Virus record (IMG/VR): IMGVR_UViG_3300037353_000003
Location: 1-20,481 of that record
DNA from: a virus
Direction: 5' to 3' (one strand)
Length of the DNA stretch: 20,481 nucleotides
The first letter of the stretch is position 1, and every line of letters starts with the position of its first letter. A program made the position numbers and the translations under genes. This document shows positions 15,101 through 20,481 of this stretch, one piece after another. The notes below the pieces were generated by a model. That model was given only the letters and a program-made list of their open reading frames with translations. It did no database searches and had not been told where the DNA came from.

Positions 15101-17052
15101 GCGACTTCTACGAGCTACTCACGTGGACCCCAATCCTCCGTGACTACTTGCTGACGAAGGGCTACTTGGAGTTCCCTCCGGTCTCGGCCCGGTTCTTCAA
15201 GATGGAGTTCACCAACCTCGTGGCGCAGACCCTCCCGACGCTCGTGCCGATCACCAAGACGGCGAAGCAGCACTTCGGTCTCGGCGTAGGCACCGTGCAG
15301 GAGACACCGATCCCGCCGCTAGGCAACCCTGGTACCTCGGTACAGGGCACCGACGCCGCCATCGACCTGGCCAGCGAGATCTACTTCGAGGACTCGAACG
15401 TCGTCGTCAACCCGGTGGAGACCCAATCCCCGACGATCATCCAGCCTACCTCGGTACAGACTGCCGCCGACATCGAGACGGCAGAACTGCTCGCCAACTC
15501 CGCATGGTACTGGCAGTACAAGGAGTTCGCCGTTGGCTCGACGGCGCCCCGCTTCGTCAACACGAGCGTGCACTACTACAACGAGACGATTGCCGTGCAG
15601 GCCGGACAGGTCAGCTACTTCGTGGGTCTCAACTCGATCTCCATCTACCGCCTCAACCCGAGCGCCGAGGACGACACCCGCATCTACGATGAGCCGTTCC
15701 TCGATGACGCCTACATCGCCACCTCGCAGCTTCCCATGGAGCCGGGTGACGTGAACACGGTTGATGTCGACACGGACGACCTGCCGGAGTACGACCAGGG
15801 AGCACCGTACAACTCATCGACGCCGGTCTACGGCGTGCAGTTCGCCACCGTCCAGAGCGACCCCATCCAGATCGCCTGGGACGACGACTTCAGCGACCCG
15901 GCCATCCGACCTCCGTACAACTGGTCCGGCAGCACCGGCAACGAAGACTCCCCTGGCCCTCCGATCTCGCAGCCGTATCACTACCAGCCGAGCTACGTCG
16001 GGGACGCCCTCCTGACCTACCAGCCCAACCAGACGGTGCTCGTCTACCGCAATAGCGTCACGGCACCGCTTCCTGGCCCGAGCTTCGACGGCATCGTGGA
16101 CCCGATTGTCTACCCGATCCAAGAAGAGATCGTCGTCGTCCCCGAAGTCGTGGCCCTCACGCCGGACATCGCCACCTTCGACTCACAGCCGGGCAGCACG
16201 TCGCCGGGCTACCTCGGACCGGGCATCCAGTTCGGTGGCCTAGCGAACGCACAGACCGACACACCGATGGGTGGCGTCATCTACGCCGCCGTCCGTCTGT
16301 CGACCAACGACACCCTCACCACTCCCCTCTTCCTAGAGATCGTGGACGTGAACAGCAAGACCGTCGTCGCACAGCTTGAGGTCAACTGCGCTCCTAACCA
16401 GACGGTCGAGGCCTACGTCGGCTACGTCCTCGGGTCTCAGGTCGAGGCCGGTGGCCCGGTCATCGCCCGCATTGTTCAGTACGGCGGAGCCAACAACTCA
16501 TGGATCGTGGACCGTCTGTCGACCTTCCTCGACGCCTGGGTGTGGGAGTTCAGCGTGGACGGGGGCACCAACTGGGTGACGGCAGTCGGCGTCCGCAACA
16601 ATGCCTACGGCATCATCACTTTCCCCACGCCCGGAACTCAGCTAGTATGGCGAGTAACGGGATGGGCACCAGGACTCCACCTGCACTGGCTCAGGGTGCG
16701 CCCTGCCTACAACGGTGTCCTCTCCGACGAGCCACTCGGCGTGATCCAGGGACCTAACCAGGGTGTCTTCGACCAGACGCCACCGATCAACCAGGACCCG
16801 TACTTCGCCGGGTGGAACAAGCCGGTTCCCTACTGGTGGTTCTCGCAGTCCTCCGACTATGCGATCCTCCCGCCACCGGGCACGCCTCTCTTCGGTCCGT
16901 ACAGCAACGTGTACGAGCGAGACGAGACCGAGACGCTCGACTTCTCCGACTCGCCTGCCTATCAGCAGACCCTCACCCGAGAGACCGAGGATACCCTCGA
17001 ACTGTCGACGGGCGTCGGCGGCAGCGAGTATTCGACCGAGATCCTCCCCTAG
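12172..17052 (+). CDS. Giant baseplate/tail-fibre protein
   Basis: This is the largest gene of the window: 1626 residues, starting at GTG with GGAAG ten bases upstream. The first ~230 residues resemble the tail-protein-I/gp7-type N-terminus that docks on the J protein (PPGIMSRLRSFPEEVYTLLP, then a helix-rich segment). Residues 203-226 are three tandem eight-residue repeats (SWAALETY, SWSALEAY, TWTELEAL). The rest is a long chain of beta-rich, Asp/Pro/Thr-rich, probably immunoglobulin- or lectin-like modules. Residues ~755-812 (WWMSVEFRPNF, GNGMALFLTTADGVGALGLTYND) resemble a concanavalin-A-like fold. No depolymerase catalytic motif is recognised. The place after baseplate J suggests an outer wedge protein or receptor-binding arm. 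Exact role not determined. Confidence 0.7.
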   Translation: MTTVYSNPGGSFNLSPLLSPAQATDPASLLTLQAPPTAPTNDNLTVVTSPLNIPPGIMSRLRSFPEEVYTLLPTDNLTKLLKVMLGDAGAGQLRKFGTLARMGTYLQGANFYDLDNFYGAIFNITRTVNEQLPLNPYTDLGTADTWSSIKGYDASFRSRIDQLGKAISFGPSAIGMELVAEAILQVPCSIYESWRLADIDAGSWAALETYSWSALEAYTWTELEALSSSETAGYTNRKVFTVVPHRPITPEEDFALRKVLNILKPADAVLLIDDAGFSVATPITLRGVYADSEYWELIEGVIPNPAYSDFYSLDSEVLPGGFRELLRPSFTEYQGEQITYGGDIIGVSAYDTNDAGDITATQVIDAYTFHDGTTIYYPPSLAIAPRFFSLSGRYVSDAILQGAPYSNDPSNTPNGEDNPLMGLYVDGIPIDSLITALNVPGTVNALGINAPGQRFWSTPPRLATDDTTEVLDISLVAARLVNNLTFAIAHYPQSVQVQTFNPSTGYWSTIWTQKIYDSVPSVLSIADTVAHQHPQHPEDNWDTFTLNIPPTLMSEIRIVLQRLPVGKPPVTAQISLAPVVGGGPTVVTVPVPYSLGIQDFALGYNVSQESDLPAQPIITTDALGSQVEFIPRFEVADNAINGGTVPWRSSPQPTADSVVNFYVDTRDITGNAQLINQIFIDPLYLGPHCTVYYSDESTADLGFPAEATDILPPNIILSPNDAIYPTGVAVPYVTGLVFDSVNPSAVAIENLPIQFNPAENWWMSVEFRPNFASVDASGETLADLGNGMALFLTTADGVGALGLTYNDYEDQLLVPNISFGAGQTLVATVAYFAETTGEFAAGLYLFYNGNNPTIIEQANLSEGRIVQPDVFPIFSSRFSTGGWSVSAPGPILSAYPQPTQIWFGDTEENMFAPPANLTIIGMVLKQTALDYSDLTRFPSGTNAYTTVGGLDTANAILYFNILNVTDANPYGFEGGPGDFYELLTWTPILRDYLLTKGYLEFPPVSARFFKMEFTNLVAQTLPTLVPITKTAKQHFGLGVGTVQETPIPPLGNPGTSVQGTDAAIDLASEIYFEDSNVVVNPVETQSPTIIQPTSVQTAADIETAELLANSAWYWQYKEFAVGSTAPRFVNTSVHYYNETIAVQAGQVSYFVGLNSISIYRLNPSAEDDTRIYDEPFLDDAYIATSQLPMEPGDVNTVDVDTDDLPEYDQGAPYNSSTPVYGVQFATVQSDPIQIAWDDDFSDPAIRPPYNWSGSTGNEDSPGPPISQPYHYQPSYVGDALLTYQPNQTVLVYRNSVTAPLPGPSFDGIVDPIVYPIQEEIVVVPEVVALTPDIATFDSQPGSTSPGYLGPGIQFGGLANAQTDTPMGGVIYAAVRLSTNDTLTTPLFLEIVDVNSKTVVAQLEVNCAPNQTVEAYVGYVLGSQVEAGGPVIARIVQYGGANNSWIVDRLSTFLDAWVWEFSVDGGTNWVTAVGVRNNAYGIITFPTPGTQLVWRVTGWAPGLHLHWLRVRPAYNGVLSDEPLGVIQGPNQGVFDQTPPINQDPYFAGWNKPVPYWWFSQSSDYAILPPPGTPLFGPYSNVYERDETETLDFSDSPAYQQTLTRETEDTLELSTGVGGSEYSTEILP
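12778..12849 (+). repeat. Three tandem 24-bp units encoding [S/T]Wxx LE x[Y/L] octads
   Basis: Three consecutive eight-codon units inside the giant protein encode SWAALETY, SWSALEAY and TWTELEAL. Trp, Leu and Glu are invariant at the same places while third bases differ between units (for example GCT CTT GAG, GCT CTC GAA, GAG CTA GAG). Protein sequence is therefore conserved better than DNA, so the repeat is not a recent slippage product. Confidence 0.75.
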
Positions 17053-17084
17053 CGCTCGAATCTCCGACTAAGAGGTAGAGACCG

Positions 17085-17090
17085 AAGGAG
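17085..17090 (+). promoter_or_regulatory. Ribosome binding site of the cysteine peptidase gene
   Basis: AAGGAG five bases before ATG 17096 selects that start. An ATG at 17091 lies directly on its edge and reads ATG GCA TGA, so it cannot be used. The 43-base gap 17053-17095 after the giant gene shows no terminator hairpin. Confidence 0.65.
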
Positions 17091-17095
17091 ATGGC

Positions 17096-17884
17096 ATGAC
17101 CGAGACCGTAACCCGCATCCATGAGATTGTAGACCCGGACCACCGAACTGGTCGCCATATCCAGCGAGGTCCCATCTTCGATGCCCACGTGGCCGAGAAG
17201 ACCGGCACAGCCCTGGCCAATGCCACCTACGACCGCCAGTGCGCTCCATTCGATCAGGGCAGCATCGGCTCCTGTACAGGCAACGCCTCCGCTGGCGCCC
17301 TCATGACCACCCCTCTCTTCGTGGCGACCCGTGCCTTCACCGAGGTGACCGCCGTCGAGATCTACTCCGAGGGCACCTTCTTCAACGGAACGCCGAACGA
17401 CTACTACCCGCCGAACGACACCGGCTCCTCTGGCCCCGCCGTGGCGCAGGGTCTCGAAGTCCTCGGTCTCGTGTCGAGCTACACCCATGCCGTCGACCTT
17501 CAGGGCGCCCAGGAGGGTCTACAGACCTCGCCGGGCATCTTCGGGATCTCCTGGTACACCTCCTTCGACACCCCGCTCCCGACCGGCGAGTGCCCCCTCA
17601 CTCCCGGCGCCACCGTTCGAGGTGGCCACGAGATCCAGTCGTGGCAGCTTGACATGGAGAACCAGCGAGTCTGGTTCTGGCAGTCCTGGGGCGCCACGTG
17701 GGGCGGTCTCGGCAATGGCCAGTTCTGGCTCAGCTTCTCCACCCTCAACTCTCTCTTCCAAGAGCAGGCCGATGTCACGTTCTTCGTTGGCACGCAGCAA
17801 GTCAACCCCGGCCCCCTCACCAATCCCAACGCACAGCCCGCCGCTCCTCGGACCCTCTGCCAGCGCATCAAGAGCATCTTCTAA
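17096..17884 (+). CDS. Papain-like (C1-type) cysteine peptidase
   Basis: This 262-residue protein has the C1 peptidase layout. The oxyanion-hole Gln54 and nucleophile Cys60 lie in DQGSIGSCTGNASAGA. The catalytic His is His178 in RGGHEIQSW. The third motif, usually NSWG..WG..G, is QSWGATWGGLGNGQFW, with Gln196 where papain has Asn. The ~50 residues before the Gln could be a short extension rather than a full prodomain. There is no signal peptide, so export would have to be as part of the virion or through lysis. It follows the giant baseplate gene after 43 bases with its own strong ribosome site. Possible jobs are virion-associated cleavage of surface protein or peptide bridges on entry, maturation of tail proteins, or lysis. 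The family call is solid; the role is inference. Confidence 0.82.
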   Translation: MTETVTRIHEIVDPDHRTGRHIQRGPIFDAHVAEKTGTALANATYDRQCAPFDQGSIGSCTGNASAGALMTTPLFVATRAFTEVTAVEIYSEGTFFNGTPNDYYPPNDTGSSGPAVAQGLEVLGLVSSYTHAVDLQGAQEGLQTSPGIFGISWYTSFDTPLPTGECPLTPGATVRGGHEIQSWQLDMENQRVWFWQSWGATWGGLGNGQFWLSFSTLNSLFQEQADVTFFVGTQQVNPGPLTNPNAQPAAPRTLCQRIKSIF

Positions 17885-17897
17885 GGAAGGATACAGA

Positions 17898-17972
17898 ATG
17901 TCTCCATTCCTCATTCTCGTAGTCGTGGTGCTCATCCTGGGTGGCCTCGTACTCGCAAAGAAACTATTGTAA
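17898..17972 (+). CDS. 24-residue single-span membrane peptide
   Basis: An ATG follows AAGGAAGG at good distance, 13 bases after the peptidase stop. The whole product is MSPFLILVVVVLILGGLVLA plus KKLL: one uninterrupted hydrophobic helix of ~18-20 residues closed by two lysines, which by the positive-inside rule would leave the C-terminus in the cytoplasm. The strong ribosome site and perfect membrane-peptide composition argue for a real gene. It may be a tiny holin-like or lysis-modulating peptide, or a membrane anchor for a partner. No family is recognised. Confidence 0.6.
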   Translation: MSPFLILVVVVLILGGLVLAKKLL

Positions 17973-17997
17973 CCCAAAGGTGAGCATCTGATCCAAG

Positions 17998-18132
17998 ATG
18001 ATGTGGTTCTACGGCATTGTGCATCTCGAAGAAGAGCATGATGAGGTGGAAGACCACAGCCCGGATGTCCTTCACAAGACATGGCCACCAAGAGGATGTA
18101 CGAAGTGCAATCCGCATTCCGCTACTTCCTAG
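17998..18132 (+). CDS. Possible small Cys-pair protein (44 residues)
   Basis: The frame starts with two adjacent ATGs (17998, 18001) and encodes MMWFYGIVHL, an acidic His-rich stretch and WPPRGCTKCNPHS. The composition looks protein-like and the CTKC pair could bind metal. Against it: AAAGGTGA (17976-17983) is 14 bases from the ATG, further than usual, and its last 52 bases overlap the next ORF in another frame. The 25 bases between the membrane peptide and this ORF hold only that ribosome-site-like AAAGGTGA. Confidence 0.35.
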   Translation: MMWFYGIVHLEEEHDEVEDHSPDVLHKTWPPRGCTKCNPHSATS

Positions 18133-18263
18133 TCACCTGGGTGGAGGAGGGTGAAGCGAAGGAACATCGCTTCTCCATGGGTCAGGCCGCTCTAGCCTTC
18201 GTCGTCCTCATGGAAGGTCGGGGCTTCGAAGTCGAGTTGACGAGGGTCACAGACCGGGTGTAA
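18081..18263 (+). CDS. Small hypothetical protein (60 residues)
   Basis: The product begins MATKRMYEVQSAFRYFLVTW, followed by an acidic/basic segment (VEEGEAKEHRFSM) and a helix (GQAALAFVVLMEGRGFEVEL). The pattern of strand, charged turn, strand, helix, strand is compatible with a small alpha/beta fold. No zinc motif or membrane span. The start lacks a visible ribosome site, so it may depend on translation of the preceding ORF. Codon third positions are less GC-rich than in the structural genes. Function unknown. Confidence 0.5.
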   Translation: MATKRMYEVQSAFRYFLVTWVEEGEAKEHRFSMGQAALAFVVLMEGRGFEVELTRVTDRV

Positions 18264-18286
18264 GCTGGTAAGTTTGCTCCGACTGT

Positions 18287-18300
18287 GGTACCATGGTACC
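18287..18300 (+). promoter_or_regulatory. Perfect 14-bp palindrome over the start codon of the second endonuclease
   Basis: GGTACCATGGTACC equals its own reverse complement and is centred on the ATG at 18293. In RNA it can form a 5-bp stem with the loop CATG, placing the start codon in the loop. As DNA it could be a dimer binding site. The preceding 23 bases (18264-18286) hold no Shine-Dalgarno. Confidence 0.5.
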
Positions 18301-18886
18301 CCTCATGGGACTATCACCAGCGGAGAGACAGGCTGAGATCTACCTCATCACCACTCCGGGGTACTGGTATGTCGGTTGCACTACAGTGGGGTACAAGCAA
18401 CGTCTCCGTCAACATAGTGCTGCTAGTAGTGGATGTGTGCGCTTGCGAGACAAGATCCGAGAGTTGGGTCTCAAGGCTTTTACTGTCTCAGTGCTCGAAA
18501 CGGTCAGAAGAGAGGATGCTCATGAGGCCGAACTAAGATGGTACTACTACTTTCTTGATCTCAATCACGGTGAGAATCTCAACTCTCATCGTCCGGGTGC
18601 TTACCCCGAACCCACTCCCGAGCGTAATGCCAAACTCAGCAGAGCGCTCAAAGGACGAGTATTCACTGAAGCATCTCGTCAACGTATGAGCGTGGCCGCT
18701 CAAGGCAATACGAGTCACCTGGGCATAACCCACACCGAAGAGGCCCGGTATCGGATGGGTACCTTCCATCGAGCTAAGACACACTGCCCTCAACTCCACC
18801 CATATGATGATAATAATACCTATATCACCAAGGATGGTAAGCGTCAGTGTAGGACATGTGCTCGTGAGAGAGCAAGAGCATCATGA
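18293..18886 (+). CDS. GIY-YIG homing endonuclease with C-terminal zinc-ribbon
   Basis: This 197-residue protein is a relative of the endonuclease at 1424-2023: the nuclease cores share EIYLIT, WYVG and TTVG. GIY is EIY (15-17), YIG is YVG (26-28), and Arg37 follows. The catalytic-type Glu lies in EAELRWYYYF. A NUMOD-like helix repeat follows (ERNAKLSRALKGRVFTEASRQRM). The C-terminus differs from the first enzyme: a CPQLHPYDDNNTYITKDGK segment then CRTCARERARAS makes a C-x3-H ... C-x2-C zinc-binding unit typical of phage HNH and GIY-YIG proteins. DNA is AT-richer than neighbours (a run GATGATAATAATACC near the end). ATG 18305 is an alternative start; neither has a clear ribosome site. Its stop overlaps the helicase start (ATGA). 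Confidence 0.88.
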   Translation: MVPLMGLSPAERQAEIYLITTPGYWYVGCTTVGYKQRLRQHSAASSGCVRLRDKIRELGLKAFTVSVLETVRREDAHEAELRWYYYFLDLNHGENLNSHRPGAYPEPTPERNAKLSRALKGRVFTEASRQRMSVAAQGNTSHLGITHTEEARYRMGTFHRAKTHCPQLHPYDDNNTYITKDGKRQCRTCARERARAS

Positions 18887-20421
18887 GTCTGTGGCGAGAC
18901 GAGAACCAGATGTTCCCTTTCCAGGCTACTCATATTGCCGAGGCTTACCAGAAGAGTGTTACTTTGCTTGCGTGGGACACCGGCTGTGGGAAAAGTATTG
19001 GAGCACTTGCTCTTGCTTGTTTGCAGTTGGAGGCGGGGATAATCAATAAGGTGGTCTTGGTATGTGAAGCAAACAAGATGGTCCAAGACGAGTGGCCCGC
19101 TTCTATTGAGAAGTTTACGTCGATTGACTATCAAGTTTATCATGGTACTCCGAAGAAACGGGCCAAGATGATCTTGACGACGTTTGATGTGGTGAAGCGT
19201 GACGCCGCCATCTTTCCGGCCAAGAAGAACAGCCGCTCGGTCCCGACGCCCGGCCCGCTGCTCGATGTCCTCGCCGGGCAGAAGACGCTCATCATCCTCG
19301 ATGAGACCACCCGCATCGCCAACCGGTCGAGCGGCAACCACAAGGCCATGAAGCTCTTCATCGAGACGATGATGGCGGAGGCCGAGTGCAAGGTACTCGC
19401 CATGACGGCCACACCGATGGAGCGGGACCCCTCCTCCCTCTACGACCTCGGACGTATCCTGACGCCGGACACCATGCCGACCGTCTCCGACTTCGAGCAT
19501 GACTACGTGGCGACATGGGACATCTTCCGCAAGCCCGCCCGGTACAAGAACCTCAACCCCGGCAACTGTGCCAAGGGCGTCGAGCCGTTCAGCGAGCGCT
19601 TCAACGCCATCCTCCTGCGCAAGCGCAAGACGGACGCCGATGTGGTCGACTTCTTCCCGAAGCGCCGAGAGATGCCGCCTACCTTCGTCCGGCTGGGGAA
19701 GGCCCACCAGCAGTTCTACGACACCGTGAGGGACATCGGACTGTCGGTGCCCGAGTTCGAGCAGCGCAAGTATGTGACGGTCCTCCGGCAGATCGCAGCC
19801 AACCCCTTGAGCCTCACCCTGGCCCAGGGCGAGATTGCCCGTGCCATCGTAGACTACGTGTCCCCGGCAGGCCTTCAGGCCATGGGGTCGGCCAAGACGG
19901 ACAGGATGATGGAATGGCTCCGTACCGTGGTAGAGGAGCAGGGTGAGCAGGCAGTCGTGTTCACCTACTTCGCCTCGACCGTCCTGCCTCTCCTCAGCGA
20001 TCACATAGGAGGGTATGGGTGGACGCATTCGGTCAACAAGGGGGATATGAGCCTGACGGCCCGTAACGCCTCTATACGCAGCTTCAGGGCGGGCGAGACG
20101 CAGATCTTCCTCACCTCCGACGCCGGGGCCAAGGGGATCAACCTTCCCGAGGCTGCTTACCTCCTCCACTACGAGCGACCACCCCTCCACAGCCTCCTCA
20201 TCCAGCGGGCCGACCGCATCCACCGGATCGACTCGCAGAAGGAGTCGGTATGGATGGATAGCCTCGTGGCCCGTGACACCATCGAGGAGGGTCTGTACAA
20301 CCTCAACCTACGCCGGAACGACTGGTCCGACAAGCTCCTCGGAGACGACGAAGCAGCCGAGATGGAGTGGGTCTCTGCTGCTGACAGAAGAGCGCTATTG
20401 AAGATCGGCAAGGCAAGCTAA
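18883..20421 (+). CDS. SNF2-type superfamily 2 helicase/ATPase
   Basis: At 512 residues this is a compact two-RecA-domain ATPase that would move along or remodel double-stranded DNA. Motif I is DTGCGKS (32-38, Lys37). Motif II is LDETT (139-143) where most SNF2 proteins have DEAH. Motif III is MTATPM near residue 173. Domain 2 has VVFTYF, then motif V (TSDAGAKGINL) and motif VI QRADRIHR (441-448), a strong SNF2 signature. There are no chromatin, nuclease or zinc-finger domains. In phages such proteins serve replication, recombination or DNA entry, so the gene marks the change from tail to DNA-metabolism genes. Codons 1-106 end in A or T in 46 of 106 cases by hand count; the next 50 do so in only 3, a sharp break near base 19200. 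The start is coupled to the endonuclease stop, the end to the next gene (TAATG). Confidence 0.88.
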   Translation: MSLWRDENQMFPFQATHIAEAYQKSVTLLAWDTGCGKSIGALALACLQLEAGIINKVVLVCEANKMVQDEWPASIEKFTSIDYQVYHGTPKKRAKMILTTFDVVKRDAAIFPAKKNSRSVPTPGPLLDVLAGQKTLIILDETTRIANRSSGNHKAMKLFIETMMAEAECKVLAMTATPMERDPSSLYDLGRILTPDTMPTVSDFEHDYVATWDIFRKPARYKNLNPGNCAKGVEPFSERFNAILLRKRKTDADVVDFFPKRREMPPTFVRLGKAHQQFYDTVRDIGLSVPEFEQRKYVTVLRQIAANPLSLTLAQGEIARAIVDYVSPAGLQAMGSAKTDRMMEWLRTVVEEQGEQAVVFTYFASTVLPLLSDHIGGYGWTHSVNKGDMSLTARNASIRSFRAGETQIFLTSDAGAKGINLPEAAYLLHYERPPLHSLLIQRADRIHRIDSQKESVWMDSLVARDTIEEGLYNLNLRRNDWSDKLLGDDEAAEMEWVSAADRRALLKIGKAS

Positions 20422-20481
20422 TGAAAGTTCACGTGAGCAAACTCTCCGAAGTATTCCCGAGCCTTGCTATCGTAAGCCTCC
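20421..20481 (+). CDS. Start of an unidentified gene, cut by the window end
   Basis: An ATG overlaps the helicase stop (TAATG) with AAGG seven bases upstream. The 20 visible residues read MKVHVSKLSEVFPSLAIVSL. This is too little to assign a function; operon-like coupling suggests joint expression with the helicase. Confidence 0.55.
   Translation, partial: MKVHVSKLSEVFPSLAIVSL

Noticed and set aside
18844-20223. Long open frame of 459 codons on the minus strand
   Set aside because: It lies opposite the clear SNF2 helicase gene. GC-biased third positions leave the complementary frame open; the translation shows no family motif and no ribosome site.
1-20481. tRNA genes, CRISPR arrays, insertion sequences, attachment sites
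   Set aside because: No cloverleaf-like sequence, spaced direct repeats, transposase or integrase motifs found by reading; gaps between genes are too short to hide them.

Overview
The window is a stretch of a tailed double-stranded DNA phage (or prophage) genome. It carries most of the tail and baseplate module of a contractile-tail (myovirus-type) phage, followed by the start of a non-structural region. All genes lie on the + strand and are packed tightly, with many TAATG or ATGA stop/start overlaps. No gene-free stretch exceeds about 120 bases, and I see no tRNA, CRISPR array, integrase or attachment site. DNA is GC-rich with strong C/G preference at codon third positions. Together with the gene order this suggests a phage of a high-GC bacterium, most likely an actinobacterium. 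That host assignment is inference; nothing in the window proves it.

Layout. 1-500: 3' end of a putative tail tube gene (a sheath gene would be expected just upstream). 523-1427: tail assembly chaperone pair made by programmed -1 frameshifting at G_GGA_AAA, with a perfect 9-bp hairpin behind it. 1424-2023: free-standing GIY-YIG homing endonuclease. 2023-2520: peptide deformylase, oddly placed inside the tail module. 2513-5062: tape measure protein. 5065-6523: two structural proteins of probably related fold with a 66-residue protein between them. 6523-8403: baseplate hub protein carrying a possible double-psi beta-barrel insertion. 8403-9362: spike/fibre-like protein with an OB-like N-terminus and short repeats. 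9401-9829: gp25-like wedge protein. 9840-10019: 59-residue zinc-ribbon microprotein. 10003-12168: baseplate J (gp6-like) wedge protein. 12172-17052: very large baseplate or tail-fibre protein. 17096-17884: papain-like cysteine peptidase. 17898-17972: 24-residue single-membrane-span peptide. 17998-18263: two small overlapping ORFs of unknown function. 18293-18886: second GIY-YIG endonuclease. 18883-20421: SNF2-type helicase/ATPase whose first ~106 codons have a very different third-position composition from the rest. 20421-end: start of another gene.

How it works together. Tube, chaperones and tape measure build the tail shaft. The hub, spike, gp25-like, J-like and giant proteins build the baseplate and host-contact device. 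The peptidase, peptide deformylase and possible DPBB domain are enzyme-like additions to this structural block. The two endonucleases are selfish elements sitting at the two ends of the tail block. The second one abuts a helicase gene that looks like a recombination mosaic.
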